From positions 124,001 to 188,000 of the forward strand of contig JAIPBM010000006.1 of NCBI GenBank assembly GCA_021739695.1: a stretch of DNA of 64,000 nt. Direction: 5' to 3'. This document shows, piece by piece, positions 54,701-62,371 of the stretch. Origin of the DNA: Flavobacteriales bacterium. GTDB lineage: Bacteria; Bacteroidota; Bacteroidia; UBA10329. The position numbers were made by a program, and so were the translations under genes. Position 1 is the stretch's first letter. Every line of letters starts with the position of its first letter. The notes under the pieces were generated by a model. It had not been told where the DNA came from. It did no database searches and saw only the letters and a program-made list of their open reading frames with translations.

Positions 54701-57079
54701 GAAATCGGGCATTAAAAACTGGCAACTATTATTGACAGCAACAAGTTGTGGTGCAGTCGGGCAGTTGTCAAACGTTGGAGGAGTATTATCAAACGGAGTT
54801 ACGGTCCAAGCACATGAACTTTCATTTCCTGCATCATCGGTTGCCGTTATCGTAATAGTTGTCTCAACCGTAATGATTCCTGCTGATGGTACTTGAACAA
54901 CGGAAGCCAAAACACAATTATCTGCAATACCCGGATCTCCAGTAAAATCTGCAAGCACATATTGGCAGTTTGGGAAGGTGGTAGTAACAGATGATGGACA
55001 AACCACATCAGGGAATTCGTTATCCTCAACGGTTACAACGAAAACGCAGTTGACAGGGGAATTTCCCGAGCCATCGACCACAGAATATTCAACCGTTGTG
55101 GCACCGATCGGAAATACATCTCCATTTCCGAGAGCGGAAACCTGTGTAATTGTAGGATTGGCCGTACAGTTATCATCTGCATCAATCGTAAAATTCACTA
55201 GTGCTGTGCATACGTCCGGATCTGTAGAAACAGTAAAGTTAGACGGACAAGGATCCCATTCAGGATCTTCAGTATCAGCAACCGTAAAGCTGAACGTACA
55301 ATCAGTGGTGTTGTTAGAAGCATCTCTCACTTCATAGCCAATCGTATAACTGCCATTTTGAAATGTGTTACCGCTACTTAATGGTATTTGATCCGTTCTA
55401 CTTAATGGATTAGACGGTAAACTGCAATTATCGGCAGGTACAGGATTTGCCCAAGTAACTTGTGCGCCACATGCCCCAGGGCTGTACGTAACAACAGCTG
55501 TTGGGCAGCTGATAGTAGGAGGTTGATTATCTGCCACAGTAACCGAAAAGGAACATGTCCCTACGTTTCCACTCGCATCAGATGCAGAATAACTCACGGT
55601 CGAAACTCCGACTGGAAAATTTGGTCCACCTGGGTTTGGTCCTGAAGATTGAGAGGCACTTCCTGATCCACTACAGTTATCAGAAACTGAAACTCCACCC
55701 CAATTAACGGTGGCAGCGCATAAGCCTGCGTCTGTTGTAGCATTGATATTTGCCGGACAGGTTAGAACAGGTAATGTGTTGTCATTAACCTGCACCACGA
55801 AAGAACAACTCGCTGAATTCGCACCATCCGAAGCCGTAAAAGACAAATTGTGAGTTCCCACGTTAAAGTTTCCTCCGTTGATGCTAGCATTACCTGTCAA
55901 CACTACGTTGGATGGACAATTATCTGTAGCAGAAACCGTGTACGGAACATTTGCCAAACAATTTCCAGACCCAGAAACAGCTGTCAAAGTTCCAGTAGGG
56001 CAGGTAATAACAGGTGAAGTATTATCAGATACGGTAACGACAAACGAACAATCAGTGAAGTTTCCTGCAGGGTCCGTGGCTCTCCAAGTTACAGTGGTTG
56101 CTCCAGATGGGAAATCAGAACCTGAAGGCAAACCGCCAATCAATACTGGAGAAATATTTCCAGCGCAAACATCAGTCGCTGTTGGATTTGCATATGTGAC
56201 GTTCGTACCGCAGGCTGAAGGAGCTGTAAAACTAGTAGGACAAGAAGTAAACGTTGGTGCCTGACCGTCTGTAATTGTAACGGTGAATGATTGACTTGCA
56301 GAATTATTACCGTAAGAATCTGTGGCCTGATAAGTGACGGTGGTGACTCCTAATGGAAATATGCTTCCCGATGCAGGTCCTGCTGTTCGAGTAACCGTTG
56401 TAGTACCACAATTGTCTGTTGCAGTAGGAGTAGTCCAAGTTACAACTCTCCCACATGTTCCAGCGGTTGTCTGCAAATTCATGTTGCTTGGCATACCAGA
56501 TAGTACTGGCAATGTATTATCCGTGGCAGTCACGATGGTAATTGAATACTGATCGACACAAAGAGGGTCATCAGCTCCACTATCACCTGCCCGTAAGTTC
56601 CATGTACCAAAAGCAGAGGTATTATTGAAATCATTTAAGTTACCTCCGCCCGCAGGACCAAACGTACCTGCCTGTGGCGTTCCTCCTGCAATAGTAGGCT
56701 GAGGAGAACCTTGATTGAACACAGTAGTGATGGCCGACATGGTCTCATCGCCATCATAGTACCCAGGTGGAATCAGAACCTCCTGATTACCAGTTGGACC
56801 ATCCAATCGGAAACTCGTTTCTTCGTGATAAGAAAAACCAATTCCTGGTGCCGTGCACGAACCATCCGTTTTTGCCCAAGTGATTGACACATTTACATCA
56901 GTAACCCGACAACCAGAACCGAAATCTGAACGGCTGAACGTGATTGCATCAAGTCCACTACAGTAAGTGCCGCAACCATCAATTGTTACAGATCCTACGG
57001 CTGTAGATTTCGTTACGGTCTGTGAAAAAGCGCTAGTACCAGCAAATAGTGCAAAAAAGATAAAGTAGAGATTTCTCAT
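45728..57079 (-). CDS. Giant secreted HYR-repeat protein with T9SS sorting domain
   Basis: A 3783-residue protein. The signal peptide is MRNLYFIFFALFAGTSAFSQ. Residues about 25-190 look like a proprotein-convertase P-type domain (SFRLDGPTGNQEVLIPPGYY, FGTWNLRAGDSGADD). Then come about 40 HYR-type (immunoglobulin-like) repeats of about 80-90 residues, with linkers of the form DNxxPxxxCP. After them come one SprB-like repeat (VTCNSGNDGTATVTVTGGTG), two further Ig-like modules and a type A T9SS tail (IYPNPSTGVFTISYS, then VLQQRLVVVK). It is exported over the outer membrane and likely works as a surface adhesin or stalk. It has its own terminator. Confidence 0.95.
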   Translation of the reverse strand: MRNLYFIFFALFAGTSAFSQTVTKSTAVGSVTIDGCGTYCSGLDAITFSRSDFGSGCRVTDVNVSITWAKTDGSCTAPGIGFSYHEETSFRLDGPTGNQEVLIPPGYYDGDETMSAITTVFNQGSPQPTIAGGTPQAGTFGPAGGGNLNDFNNTSAFGTWNLRAGDSGADDPLCVDQYSITIVTATDNTLPVLSGMPSNMNLQTTAGTCGRVVTWTTPTATDNCGTTTVTRTAGPASGSIFPLGVTTVTYQATDSYGNNSASQSFTVTITDGQAPTFTSCPTSFTAPSACGTNVTYANPTATDVCAGNISPVLIGGLPSGSDFPSGATTVTWRATDPAGNFTDCSFVVTVSDNTSPVITCPTGTLTAVSGSGNCLANVPYTVSATDNCPSNVVLTGNASINGGNFNVGTHNLSFTASDGANSASCSFVVQVNDNTLPVLTCPANINATTDAGLCAATVNWGGVSVSDNCSGSGSASQSSGPNPGGPNFPVGVSTVSYSASDASGNVGTCSFSVTVADNQPPTISCPTAVVTYSPGACGAQVTWANPVPADNCSLPSNPLSRTDQIPLSSGNTFQNGSYTIGYEVRDASNNTTDCTFSFTVADTEDPEWDPCPSNFTVSTDPDVCTALVNFTIDADDNCTANPTITQVSALGNGDVFPIGATTVEYSVVDGSGNSPVNCVFVVTVEDNEFPDVVCPSSVTTTFPNCQYVLADFTGDPGIADNCVLASVVQVPSAGIITVETTITITATDDAGNESSCAWTVTPFDNTPPTFDNCPTAPQLVAVNNSCQFLMPDFTIGLTASDVCNPSFTFTQTPSAGTLHLNPVSVTVTVSDGANSVPCTFLAQPNDLLPPSIICPADRTIAATSGCEAVLPDYTTLPSVVATDNCGGTPVVTQPSVGATVSGTYTVTLVATDDAVPNPNQSTCTFNVTVLDNTPPTVTCPGTQTAYYNANCAYAITDFTGLVTATDNCPGSVALTQTPSAGTAIGSNSSLVTITGTDVAGNHYSCQFTLNLEDNIPPSLACPQAQQVNVNSNCEYNLADFTSFATSTEACSSVTISQLPASGTVYDFTVNPTVTVTLTATDGATVPNSISCTFQVLLNDVTAPVITCGSNLNVLFDGSCEFVVGTRTSNYVGLLSDMDNCDNAPIITQSPSSQTVIQGQTTVTLTATDASGNAGTCQFNITPIDSQGPTVDVCPQSAITVNYDANCNYTLADLTGNASFSDNCDLSLNITQSPGFGTVISNQSNTTVTITATDDAGNSNYCAITVSPVDVTAPTLVCPTAQLEDFDANCAFTLVDYTAMATATDNCSNSLTVTQFPGSGQVITGSTSILITAVDAANNSTQCTFNVIPDDNTPPTITCPTDQTVALNSTCTYNMIDMTGLATGVQDNCPSSVVVTQSVSVGTSLGANTTIVLTATDGAGNTATCQFDVLPTDQTAPSIVCPQNQVVSTNASCLYDLVSYTGQAVATDFCDPTVTVTQDPVPATGISIGTVTTVTLTATDDATNTSTCTFTVSAVDNTAPTISCPTDTIVSTDVNCQYVMINETNNHELVISDNCDASPTVTQSPAVSTVLIAGITTVTLTVEDASGNTGDCTYTYTIEDQVNPTIICPLDLDVSSNALCQFVVPDYTAAGSTDDNCDPFPDVTQTPAVGSSFSGSAVVTLTVVDADNNFSSCTFTITENDQTDPTITCPGNLQVNFDGNCQYQLIDYTGLAVATDNCGSPTVAQDVIVGDYITSQTTVTLTATDADLNQVSCSFEVIPSDIGVPSVSCLQPVITVPTGGQCSFTLPDYTGGSFVSATDNCTSSFVFTQSPVAGSLIGGSAVVTLSTIDPSGNVGSCTMTVSPEDQTAPVLFCPANTTVALDANCEFDLPDYTPLVFVSDNCDSSPFSITQSPIATTTISGEAITTISFSVTDGGNNVGTCSFTVTTEDNQAPSISCPADVTVSANSNCEFTLADYTGQVSFSDNCSNPNLVQTPATGDYSGNVLVTITATDDAGNTNNCSFNVSPVDDTAPSLTCPPNQTPNFTANCEFTVIDYTSLSTFSDDCDNTPFVTQSPGIGTIISGTTTVSITVTDDAGNTSTCTFDILPEDHQVPVITCPASFAVDLSASCDFAIVDYTSLVTVSDNCDLNPTIIQSPSTGIVSGTSASITMTALDANSNSATCTFNIILEDNSLPVLTNCPTDQTVPLSANCQFIVANYTGVPTVSDNCGPSGTVTQTPLAGSLIGGATVVTISATDLTGNVGICSFTVSPEDVNPPTIFGCPTDIVQVNDLGICGALVTYATITALDNCAGVVVPQLTQGQASGTIFPVGLTNVVYVADDGNGNTTNCEFDVTVSDTEDPIIVCPVNVTVNSEIGTCGATVTYSTPVVTDNCTTPIVPTLEAGLASGSTFSVGATTVTYEADDSNGNASTCSFIVTVEDDEDPVITCPPSVTVNNDPGNCDAVVTYALPTVTDNCTGSITPVLTLGLASGSTFPLGTTPIRYSATDGSGNTSLCSFSVTVEDTEDPLMVCPNGIVAYVEPNTCQAVVTYDDPTVTDNCNQSIVPMLQSGLSSGDSFPLGDSQITFSATDGNGQSVSCSFTITVEDNEAPVVTCPSNQTELFNNICQLTIPDYTGLATTSDNCDANPVVSQLPAPSSVITGVTTVTLSSTDVDGNTASCSFVVSDETPPVVTCPLDQVVGSNINCQFTLPDYMLLTVSSDNCGPVSLAQSPAVGTVITGFTTVTISSEDNLGNQSTCQFTVDLIDNIAPSITCIGNQQAFFDANCMFQLPDYSGQASSIDNCDLTPTITQSPTSGSMIGGTSVITLTAEDDNGNSTSCTFSVAPYDNLAPSITCPSAQVAQLDGNCEFGLSDFTGLAVTDDNCSSLIIVSQSPAVGSTQSSNTIVTLTASDDNNNTSSCAFVVQPEDNVDPVIVCPSDLAVDLDQNCIYSLADFTVAGVASDNCSTVILVSQSPLAGTSVTSLTAVTLTANDGNGNSSTCSFNVTPEDNTPPTVVCAPDQNVSLNSDCQFEISDYIGFVTATDNCSNTFVITQSPSAGTLISSTSSVTLTAQDGNGNTASCSFSVIPADETDPTITCPQDQDVSFNANCAFILPDYTGMAVVDDNCGLNLVVTQDILAGTSIAGTVTVTLTVDDGNGNSDACSFVVNPSDNSDPTVTCPSTVFVSLNENCEFLLEDYKPEVVASDNCNATSITQSPIEGTAISSTTQILITVSDLNGNSVSCTFNVVPSDDVTPTIVCPNAQFVSLDANCQFVVEDYSTLVTASDNCASGMAVSQFPPQGTFILTGTAVTMTVEDDNGNEATCTFGVIPEDNTDPVIVQCPSDQLATLNSSCSFTVPNYTSLMSAEDNCDITLSYQQIPAAGSTIFGTGTYGIQITVEDDNGNSDNCAFNLTVDDVLPPTVICPSDQVLQLSANCNFALLDYTTLATASDACGTVTLTQSPAVGTVITGQLNTTIIAEDEDGNTASCTFFVDVVEMEVEVVGTDVTCNSGNDGTATVTVTGGTGPYTENWGGFNPNALPAGNFSVTVSDVNGCSVVGNVSIGQDAPFEIQIQPSGPVQICQGESVVLTAGSGYSQYNWSTGASVASITVTNEASYWLSVINQDGCVSNTDTVLVSFFDQVTPNIISTVDGLLSCSNDTASSYQWSLNGAPIANATNVTYCPTASGNYTVTIVDSYGCTVTSFIEEFTFDQNSPCATGIEEFGLSMDIYPNPSTGVFTISYSLDRQSDMQLAVFDLMGKQVLGSINLTSFAGTTMIDLHNEAEGVYILRIALDNDKVLQQRLVVVK

Positions 57080-57168
57080 ATGAGGGTTGAAGTTGCTTAA
57101 TCCACGAAAGTATGGATTTTCAACTTTGCGTTAAACGATTAAAAACAGGTGTTTGTCGAAAAAAATAA

Positions 57169-59034
57169 TCAATCTGCAGTTTGAATACGAATCAGCTCGT
57201 TTTTCAAACCTTGGTCATGAGGATATAGAATCAACCCGCGCTCTAAGGCAGCCTTCGCCTTTTCTTTTTGGTCAAGTTTCAAATAAAGTCGGGCTATTAA
57301 AGAATGATAAGCAGAAGACGACACACCCAATTTCTCGCCTTCGAGCATTGTTTCTATGGCTTTATCTTGTTTAGAAGTATTGAACTCACATATAGCCAAT
57401 AAGTAGTGGAAATCAGAATTCTTTGCCCCATTCTCCAATGCTTTCTCAAAATATGGTGTAGCTTCATCATACTTATCGAAACTCATATAATACTTTCCCA
57501 TCTGAACGAATGGAGGAGAAAGGTTCGGATACTTCACTAAAGCCTTTTCGAATACCACCTTTGCTTTATCAGGAAAGCCAAATTCCATGTATGCAGCTCC
57601 AAGATCCATGTAGACGTTAAACAATCTATCTGTCAATTCGAAGGTGTGTTCGTAATAATGGAGCAATTCAGCACTAGCTTGAGTCTGCTTTGCATACGGC
57701 AGTTCGTAATAATGTCGATGTAACAACAGCGCGTAGTTGTAATTAGCGCGAACACAGTTTTTCAAGTTCGGCAGGTCCGTCTTAAGTAATGTATCGTTGT
57801 CCTTCCAAGCTAAATTTCTTTTCCAAGTTGCGGCTGACAAAGGAATTACAGCCAGTCCGAAAACGATGCTGATAAAAACTGGCTTCACTTTCAATCTGTA
57901 CATGGAAAGCAATGCGATCCCTATTCCTAGCGATGGTACGAATATGAACCTTTCAGCGAAAATATCGGGAGCAATTTGAACCAAGTGCAGATAAATGGAA
58001 GCTGTGACCAAAAAGAATGTGAGTCCAAAACCCAATTCAGACCTTTTACGGAATCCATGAACGATACCAGCCACAATTCCGATCAGAACAATAAGAGATA
58101 ACCAAACCCTGTAATCGCCCCAATGCATGATTGGGAATTGATTGTAGCTATAATCATGAAGCAACGGTAGTGGCATCACCAATCTATACACGAAATAGCC
58201 GAGTAGAAAAATAGCAGTGGCAATCCGTTCAGAAAAGCTCGCCCCAAACAAGGGGTTCCCAACAAATCCATCCTGATGGAACACCCCTTTCTGGTAAAGA
58301 AGAAAATCGTTTGACTGAAAGAAAACATCAGAATAAACAAACATTCTAGATGCGAGAAGAACCAATAAAATCACAATTGCTGGCACACACTTCTTCAGAT
58401 ATTCCTTTTTATCGTCTGTGTGAACCACAAACCAAGGAAGAATAAAGGCAATTCCACAAAAGGTAATGGCACTTTCTTTTGAAAGAAAGCCGAGTAACAC
58501 TAAAATCCCACTCGCCCAAAACAATATTTGTTTTTTCTCAAGAAGTGCCTTCCGATACACGAGAAGACCACTTAAACCGAATATCATTGCAAGTATCTCG
58601 TCTCTACTTTTGATGTTGGCAACCACCTCGGTATGAATAGGATGGGCAACGAACAGAATTGTGATAAGCACATTACCCCATTGAAACTGCGGAAAAAATG
58701 AATGCAGAAAAAAGAATACCAAAGCACACAGGATACCGTAATAAAACATGTTCATTCTGTGGCTCGCAGCCGGATTCATTCCAAAAAGCTGAACATCAGT
58801 AGCAAAAGAGAGCAAGGATATTGGACGATATCCGTATCTATTTTGCGTTTCGTTTGATTTGATATTCTCGAAAAGTTCCGGAATGTCCTTCAATCCATTT
58901 TGAACTCGCGTGTTTTCGGTTAGCACAATGGCATCATCCCAAGCATAATCATGTTCAGCAGTATTGGAATATTGCAACACGGCCAGTAGGAATACCACCA
59001 GAAGCTTAATCCATATTGTGCTGTACCATTTCAT
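57169..59034 (-). CDS. TMTC-like membrane glycosyltransferase with TPR tail
   Basis: A 621-residue protein. The first about 410 residues hold about ten membrane helices of a GT-C fold, with HDYAWDDAIVLTEN near the start (the acidic pair of this family) and LFVAHPIHTEVVANIKSRDE. The last about 190 residues are TPR repeats (FPDKAKVVFEKALVKYPNLS, DEATPYFEKALENGAKNSDF). It resembles TMTC/O-mannosyltransferase-type proteins that glycosylate exported proteins. It follows the dehydrogenase gene by 19 bp in a leftward polysaccharide cluster. Confidence 0.85.
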   Translation of the reverse strand: MKWYSTIWIKLLVVFLLAVLQYSNTAEHDYAWDDAIVLTENTRVQNGLKDIPELFENIKSNETQNRYGYRPISLLSFATDVQLFGMNPAASHRMNMFYYGILCALVFFFLHSFFPQFQWGNVLITILFVAHPIHTEVVANIKSRDEILAMIFGLSGLLVYRKALLEKKQILFWASGILVLLGFLSKESAITFCGIAFILPWFVVHTDDKKEYLKKCVPAIVILLVLLASRMFVYSDVFFQSNDFLLYQKGVFHQDGFVGNPLFGASFSERIATAIFLLGYFVYRLVMPLPLLHDYSYNQFPIMHWGDYRVWLSLIVLIGIVAGIVHGFRKRSELGFGLTFFLVTASIYLHLVQIAPDIFAERFIFVPSLGIGIALLSMYRLKVKPVFISIVFGLAVIPLSAATWKRNLAWKDNDTLLKTDLPNLKNCVRANYNYALLLHRHYYELPYAKQTQASAELLHYYEHTFELTDRLFNVYMDLGAAYMEFGFPDKAKVVFEKALVKYPNLSPPFVQMGKYYMSFDKYDEATPYFEKALENGAKNSDFHYLLAICEFNTSKQDKAIETMLEGEKLGVSSSAYHSLIARLYLKLDQKEKAKAALERGLILYPHDQGLKNELIRIQTAD

Positions 59035-59053
59035 CTTTATTTGTTGAAGCCGA

Positions 59054-60169
59054 TTATCTCGCCAAAGCCGGTTCTGGTTCGAATGTAAATAAGCCAGGAT
59101 AAAGCACTTTCACTTGATCGATCACTTCCACTGAATCCCGAATGACAACCTTTTTTCCATGTTGTGTTAAAGCAACAGCTAATCGGAGTTGCTGCGATTC
59201 GGTTATTTGTGCTGTTCCTTTCTTGTAAGCAACCCCTTGAAATACCACTTCATCCTGATGGTTAGATAAGAAATGTTGCAACTGAAATTCAAAATGCTCA
59301 TCATTCACCTTATCGGTAGCCTTGCTAAGCTGAAGTGGGTATTCCAACATTTCTCCAAACTTGCCCAATGCTCGATTGTCTCTGGGAAAACATGGCCCTC
59401 CGAACCCGAAGCCATAACCAAGATACTTTGGTCCAATACGGGAATCTGAACCTATCGCAGACAAAATTTTGTCTGGATCTGCTCCTGCCTTTACTGCAAG
59501 ATCACCAATTGAATTGGCGAATGAAATCTTTGTGGTAAGGAAGCAGTTTGTAGCAAGTTTAGCAATCTCAGCACTCAACGGATCCATTCGGCAGTAAACA
59601 GGATCGTTCTCTACCATTCGTTCGTAAATGGCCTGTAATCTTTCTCCGACCAATTCATTTGCCTCTCCTATCAGCACCTGATCGGGGCTCATCTGATTCT
59701 TAATGATATCTCCCTGTGCAATAAACTCCGGATTGTAGCTAACCGTAAACCCCAACGCTGAAAGTCTTTGCCCCAAATCCGAACAATATCCGGGCATCGT
59801 GGTGCAGCCGATGTAGAGATTCCTAGGCTCCGTTGATGAAGATAAAACATGCAGCTTCGCCACTACCCTTTCAATCTGAGAATGATCATAACCCCCATCA
59901 GGCAATGAAGGAGTTGCAACCATGATGAATATATCTGTGATCTCCTGTTCTGAGATACATTCAATATCATCCGTCAGCATTAATCGTGTAGATGAAGCCA
60001 ACATTTCGTTTACCTGTGGCTCTTGGCTTTTAAATGTTCCATCCTGCAAAGATTTCAGGTATTGAGCGTGGGTTTCAACTCCCCAAACCTCAAAACCTGC
60101 TCTCTCTAGGTTCAACGCAAAACAAATACCCAGTTTACCTACACCAATTACGGCTATCTTTTCAAGCAT
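59054..60169 (-). CDS. UDP-glucose/GDP-mannose dehydrogenase family enzyme
   Basis: A 371-residue protein. The NAD-binding turn is GVGKLG (9-14), and the catalytic Cys260 sits in GFGFGGPCFPRDN. ATNCFLTTKISFANSIGDLA is the helix carrying the conserved Lys. The enzyme oxidises a nucleotide sugar to its uronic acid. It is somewhat short for the family (usually 390-450 residues). It overlaps the upstream glycosyltransferase gene by 8 bp, so its product probably feeds the glycan made by this cluster. Confidence 0.9.
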   Translation of the reverse strand: MLEKIAVIGVGKLGICFALNLERAGFEVWGVETHAQYLKSLQDGTFKSQEPQVNEMLASSTRLMLTDDIECISEQEITDIFIMVATPSLPDGGYDHSQIERVVAKLHVLSSSTEPRNLYIGCTTMPGYCSDLGQRLSALGFTVSYNPEFIAQGDIIKNQMSPDQVLIGEANELVGERLQAIYERMVENDPVYCRMDPLSAEIAKLATNCFLTTKISFANSIGDLAVKAGADPDKILSAIGSDSRIGPKYLGYGFGFGGPCFPRDNRALGKFGEMLEYPLQLSKATDKVNDEHFEFQLQHFLSNHQDEVVFQGVAYKKGTAQITESQQLRLAVALTQHGKKVVIRDSVEVIDQVKVLYPGLFTFEPEPALAR

Positions 60170-61214
60170 TCTCCGTACTTTTTCCAGTAAAGGTATACTC
60201 TTTAAACTCCTGATTCGCCCAACCCCAGTCGTCCTTATTCAACCCCCAGTTTCTTTGATCTTTTACCATCTTCATACCCGCCCGATGGACAATTGAATAA
60301 TCCAAGCTCGGTTTGTCAGAAATGAATCGAATTGTTTGAATGATGTCTTCGGATTCCCAACCATTCTCATGATCGATATGATAAACACAAGCATCATACG
60401 GGAACAACACTTGTTTCATGCCCATTGCACTTGCAGACCAAAGTCCCATACTATCTATATGTATCGAGTACATATCAAGCTCCGCGTAGCCATCAATCTT
60501 GAACCAATCTTCTCTACTCATAAGCGTAAAATCACCACAAGCCATAAAATCGATGGTAAAGTGCGGGAACTCGCCTTGATGCGTCTTTTTCCAAACAGAT
60601 ATCAGGCCCCAATTGATGAGTTTAGCCAACCTTGGGAAATTATAGATCACTGAAGGCAAGGTAAGCGCTTCATAACCTGGTGACTTACCCAATCTTCGGA
60701 TAACATTTGACTCACAAAACTTCAACTGCTTATCAAGTGTGTCAAAATCGAGAACGTCCTTCGGCACGTCACATCGATTTGAGCGATAGAACTTCCCCTT
60801 CTCCAGTTTCTTTTCACTTAGATATCGGAATGCCGCATCGCTGAAAAGGATATCGATATTGGTGCAAAGCACAAACTCACCTTTTGCCCTGCGGATTCCA
60901 ACATTCTTGGCTATCATCTGATACAACGGCAACGCATCAGAAAATCGGTATCTATAGTGAATTTCCTGAGGTACTACAATGATCCTAAGCGAGACCGGAA
61001 CATCATTGGTCGGATGTTCAAGCACATCTTTTAGCAAGGGTTTACCTGCTGGAGGATTCCATTCTACGATGACCAGTTCTACAGGCAATTGGAATTTGCG
61101 TGCCTGAACGTACACGCTATTCACAAAGGCCTGCGTCCGCTTAAGGAGGTCGCCTCCATGATTGTCGTTTCGGGTAGTGGCAACAATGGAAAGGTAGCAC
61201 GGAGAATCTATCAC
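60162..61214 (-). CDS. Glycosyltransferase, GT2-like, paralog 1
   Basis: A 350-residue protein. YLSIVATTRNDNHGGDLLKR is the GT-A start, AKNVGIRRAKGEFVLCTNID the acceptor-sugar region with the metal-binding NID at the DxD position, and CGDFTLMSREDWFKIDGYAE the later conserved block. There is no membrane segment. It shares nearly the same layout with the next upstream gene, pointing to tandem duplication. The substrate is unknown; it works in the polysaccharide cluster. Confidence 0.85.
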   Translation of the reverse strand: MIDSPCYLSIVATTRNDNHGGDLLKRTQAFVNSVYVQARKFQLPVELVIVEWNPPAGKPLLKDVLEHPTNDVPVSLRIIVVPQEIHYRYRFSDALPLYQMIAKNVGIRRAKGEFVLCTNIDILFSDAAFRYLSEKKLEKGKFYRSNRCDVPKDVLDFDTLDKQLKFCESNVIRRLGKSPGYEALTLPSVIYNFPRLAKLINWGLISVWKKTHQGEFPHFTIDFMACGDFTLMSREDWFKIDGYAELDMYSIHIDSMGLWSASAMGMKQVLFPYDACVYHIDHENGWESEDIIQTIRFISDKPSLDYSIVHRAGMKMVKDQRNWGLNKDDWGWANQEFKEYTFTGKSTENA

Positions 61215-61281
61215 GGGGCGGAGGTTATTCTAAACAATCTTCAAATTTAGTTTTATTGAAGGAAGCACATCCAGAGTGCAC

Positions 61282-62322
61282 TTACAGTACACACTCCTCG
61301 AACTGGTAATTGGCCCAACCCCAATCTGGTCTATTTATCCCCCAGTTTGAACCTTCTTTCACCATTTTCATTCCGCCCCGATGGATGATTGAATAATCGA
61401 GACTGGGCTTATCTGCCAAGAAACGAATGGTCTTCATAACATCATCAGATTCCCAACCGTTTTCGTGATCGATGTGATACACGCACGCATAATAGGGGAA
61501 AATCACCTGTTCCATTTCAATGGCACACGCAGACCAAAGTCCCATACTGTCTATATGTATAGAATACATGTCGAGTTCAGGGTAACCATCTATTTTCAAC
61601 CAATCGACCTTGGCCATAAGCGTAAAGTCGCCACAGGTTACCGTATCCATTCTGAAATAGGGAAACTCACCAGGATGTCTTAGCCTCCACAAATACAACC
61701 AGACCGAATTGAAAAAAGCCGCTACTCGCGGAAACCAATAAATGAACTTTGGAAGTGCCACGGCTTCCTGACCTTGGGTTTTACCCATTCTACGGAACAT
61801 GTTCTGCGATGCGTACTTTAACTGCCCATCGAATGATTTGACATCCATGATTTCCTTTGGGACATCGCAACGATTAGTACGATAGTATTTGCCTTTCTTC
61901 AAAGACCGATTTGACAGAATATCAAAGCACTCATTTGAGAAAACTATATCAATGTTGGTACAAAGAACGAACCCACCTTTTGCACGCCTTATACCAACAT
62001 TCTTAGCCGTCATTTGATAAAGTCCAATCGATTTGGAAAACGCATATGAGTTGTGCACTTCAGGAGGTACTACAATAACCCGCAGCATGACTGGTACATC
62101 TAAACCGGGCCCAATAAGTACCTCTTTTAGCAATGGCCTGTCTGCTGGTGGATTCCACTCTACGAGTATCAATTCCACTTGGAGTCCTGTTCGTTTTGCC
62201 TGATGATAAACGCTGTTAAGAAAGGTCTGAGTTCTTCTCAGCAGATCTCCTCCGTGGTCATCATTACGAGTGGTGGCCACGATGGATAGGTAAAAGGAAG
62301 TTTCTGACAAGAGCTGATCCAT
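61282..62322 (-). CDS. Glycosyltransferase, GT2-like, paralog 2
   Basis: A 346-residue protein closely matching the neighbour over its whole length: FYLSIVATTRNDDHGGDLLR, EWNPPADRPLLKEV, AKNVGIRRAKGGFVLCTNID and CGDFTLMAKVDWLKIDGYPE. The C-terminal WGINRPDWGWANYQFEE also matches. Divergence is clear in the middle (residues 170-210), where the acceptor side may differ. It lies 67 bp upstream of paralog 1. Confidence 0.85.
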   Translation of the reverse strand: MDQLLSETSFYLSIVATTRNDDHGGDLLRRTQTFLNSVYHQAKRTGLQVELILVEWNPPADRPLLKEVLIGPGLDVPVMLRVIVVPPEVHNSYAFSKSIGLYQMTAKNVGIRRAKGGFVLCTNIDIVFSNECFDILSNRSLKKGKYYRTNRCDVPKEIMDVKSFDGQLKYASQNMFRRMGKTQGQEAVALPKFIYWFPRVAAFFNSVWLYLWRLRHPGEFPYFRMDTVTCGDFTLMAKVDWLKIDGYPELDMYSIHIDSMGLWSACAIEMEQVIFPYYACVYHIDHENGWESDDVMKTIRFLADKPSLDYSIIHRGGMKMVKEGSNWGINRPDWGWANYQFEECVL

Positions 62323-62371
62323 ACTTTAAGTATTCCAAATGTAAGCGATGATGAACAAGCAATGACAACTT

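Noticed and set aside
45728-57079. DNA-level tandem or CRISPR-like repeats within the giant gene
   Set aside because: Periodicity is about 250 bp at protein level with varied DNA; no identical short repeats with unique spacers. No CRISPR array was seen anywhere.
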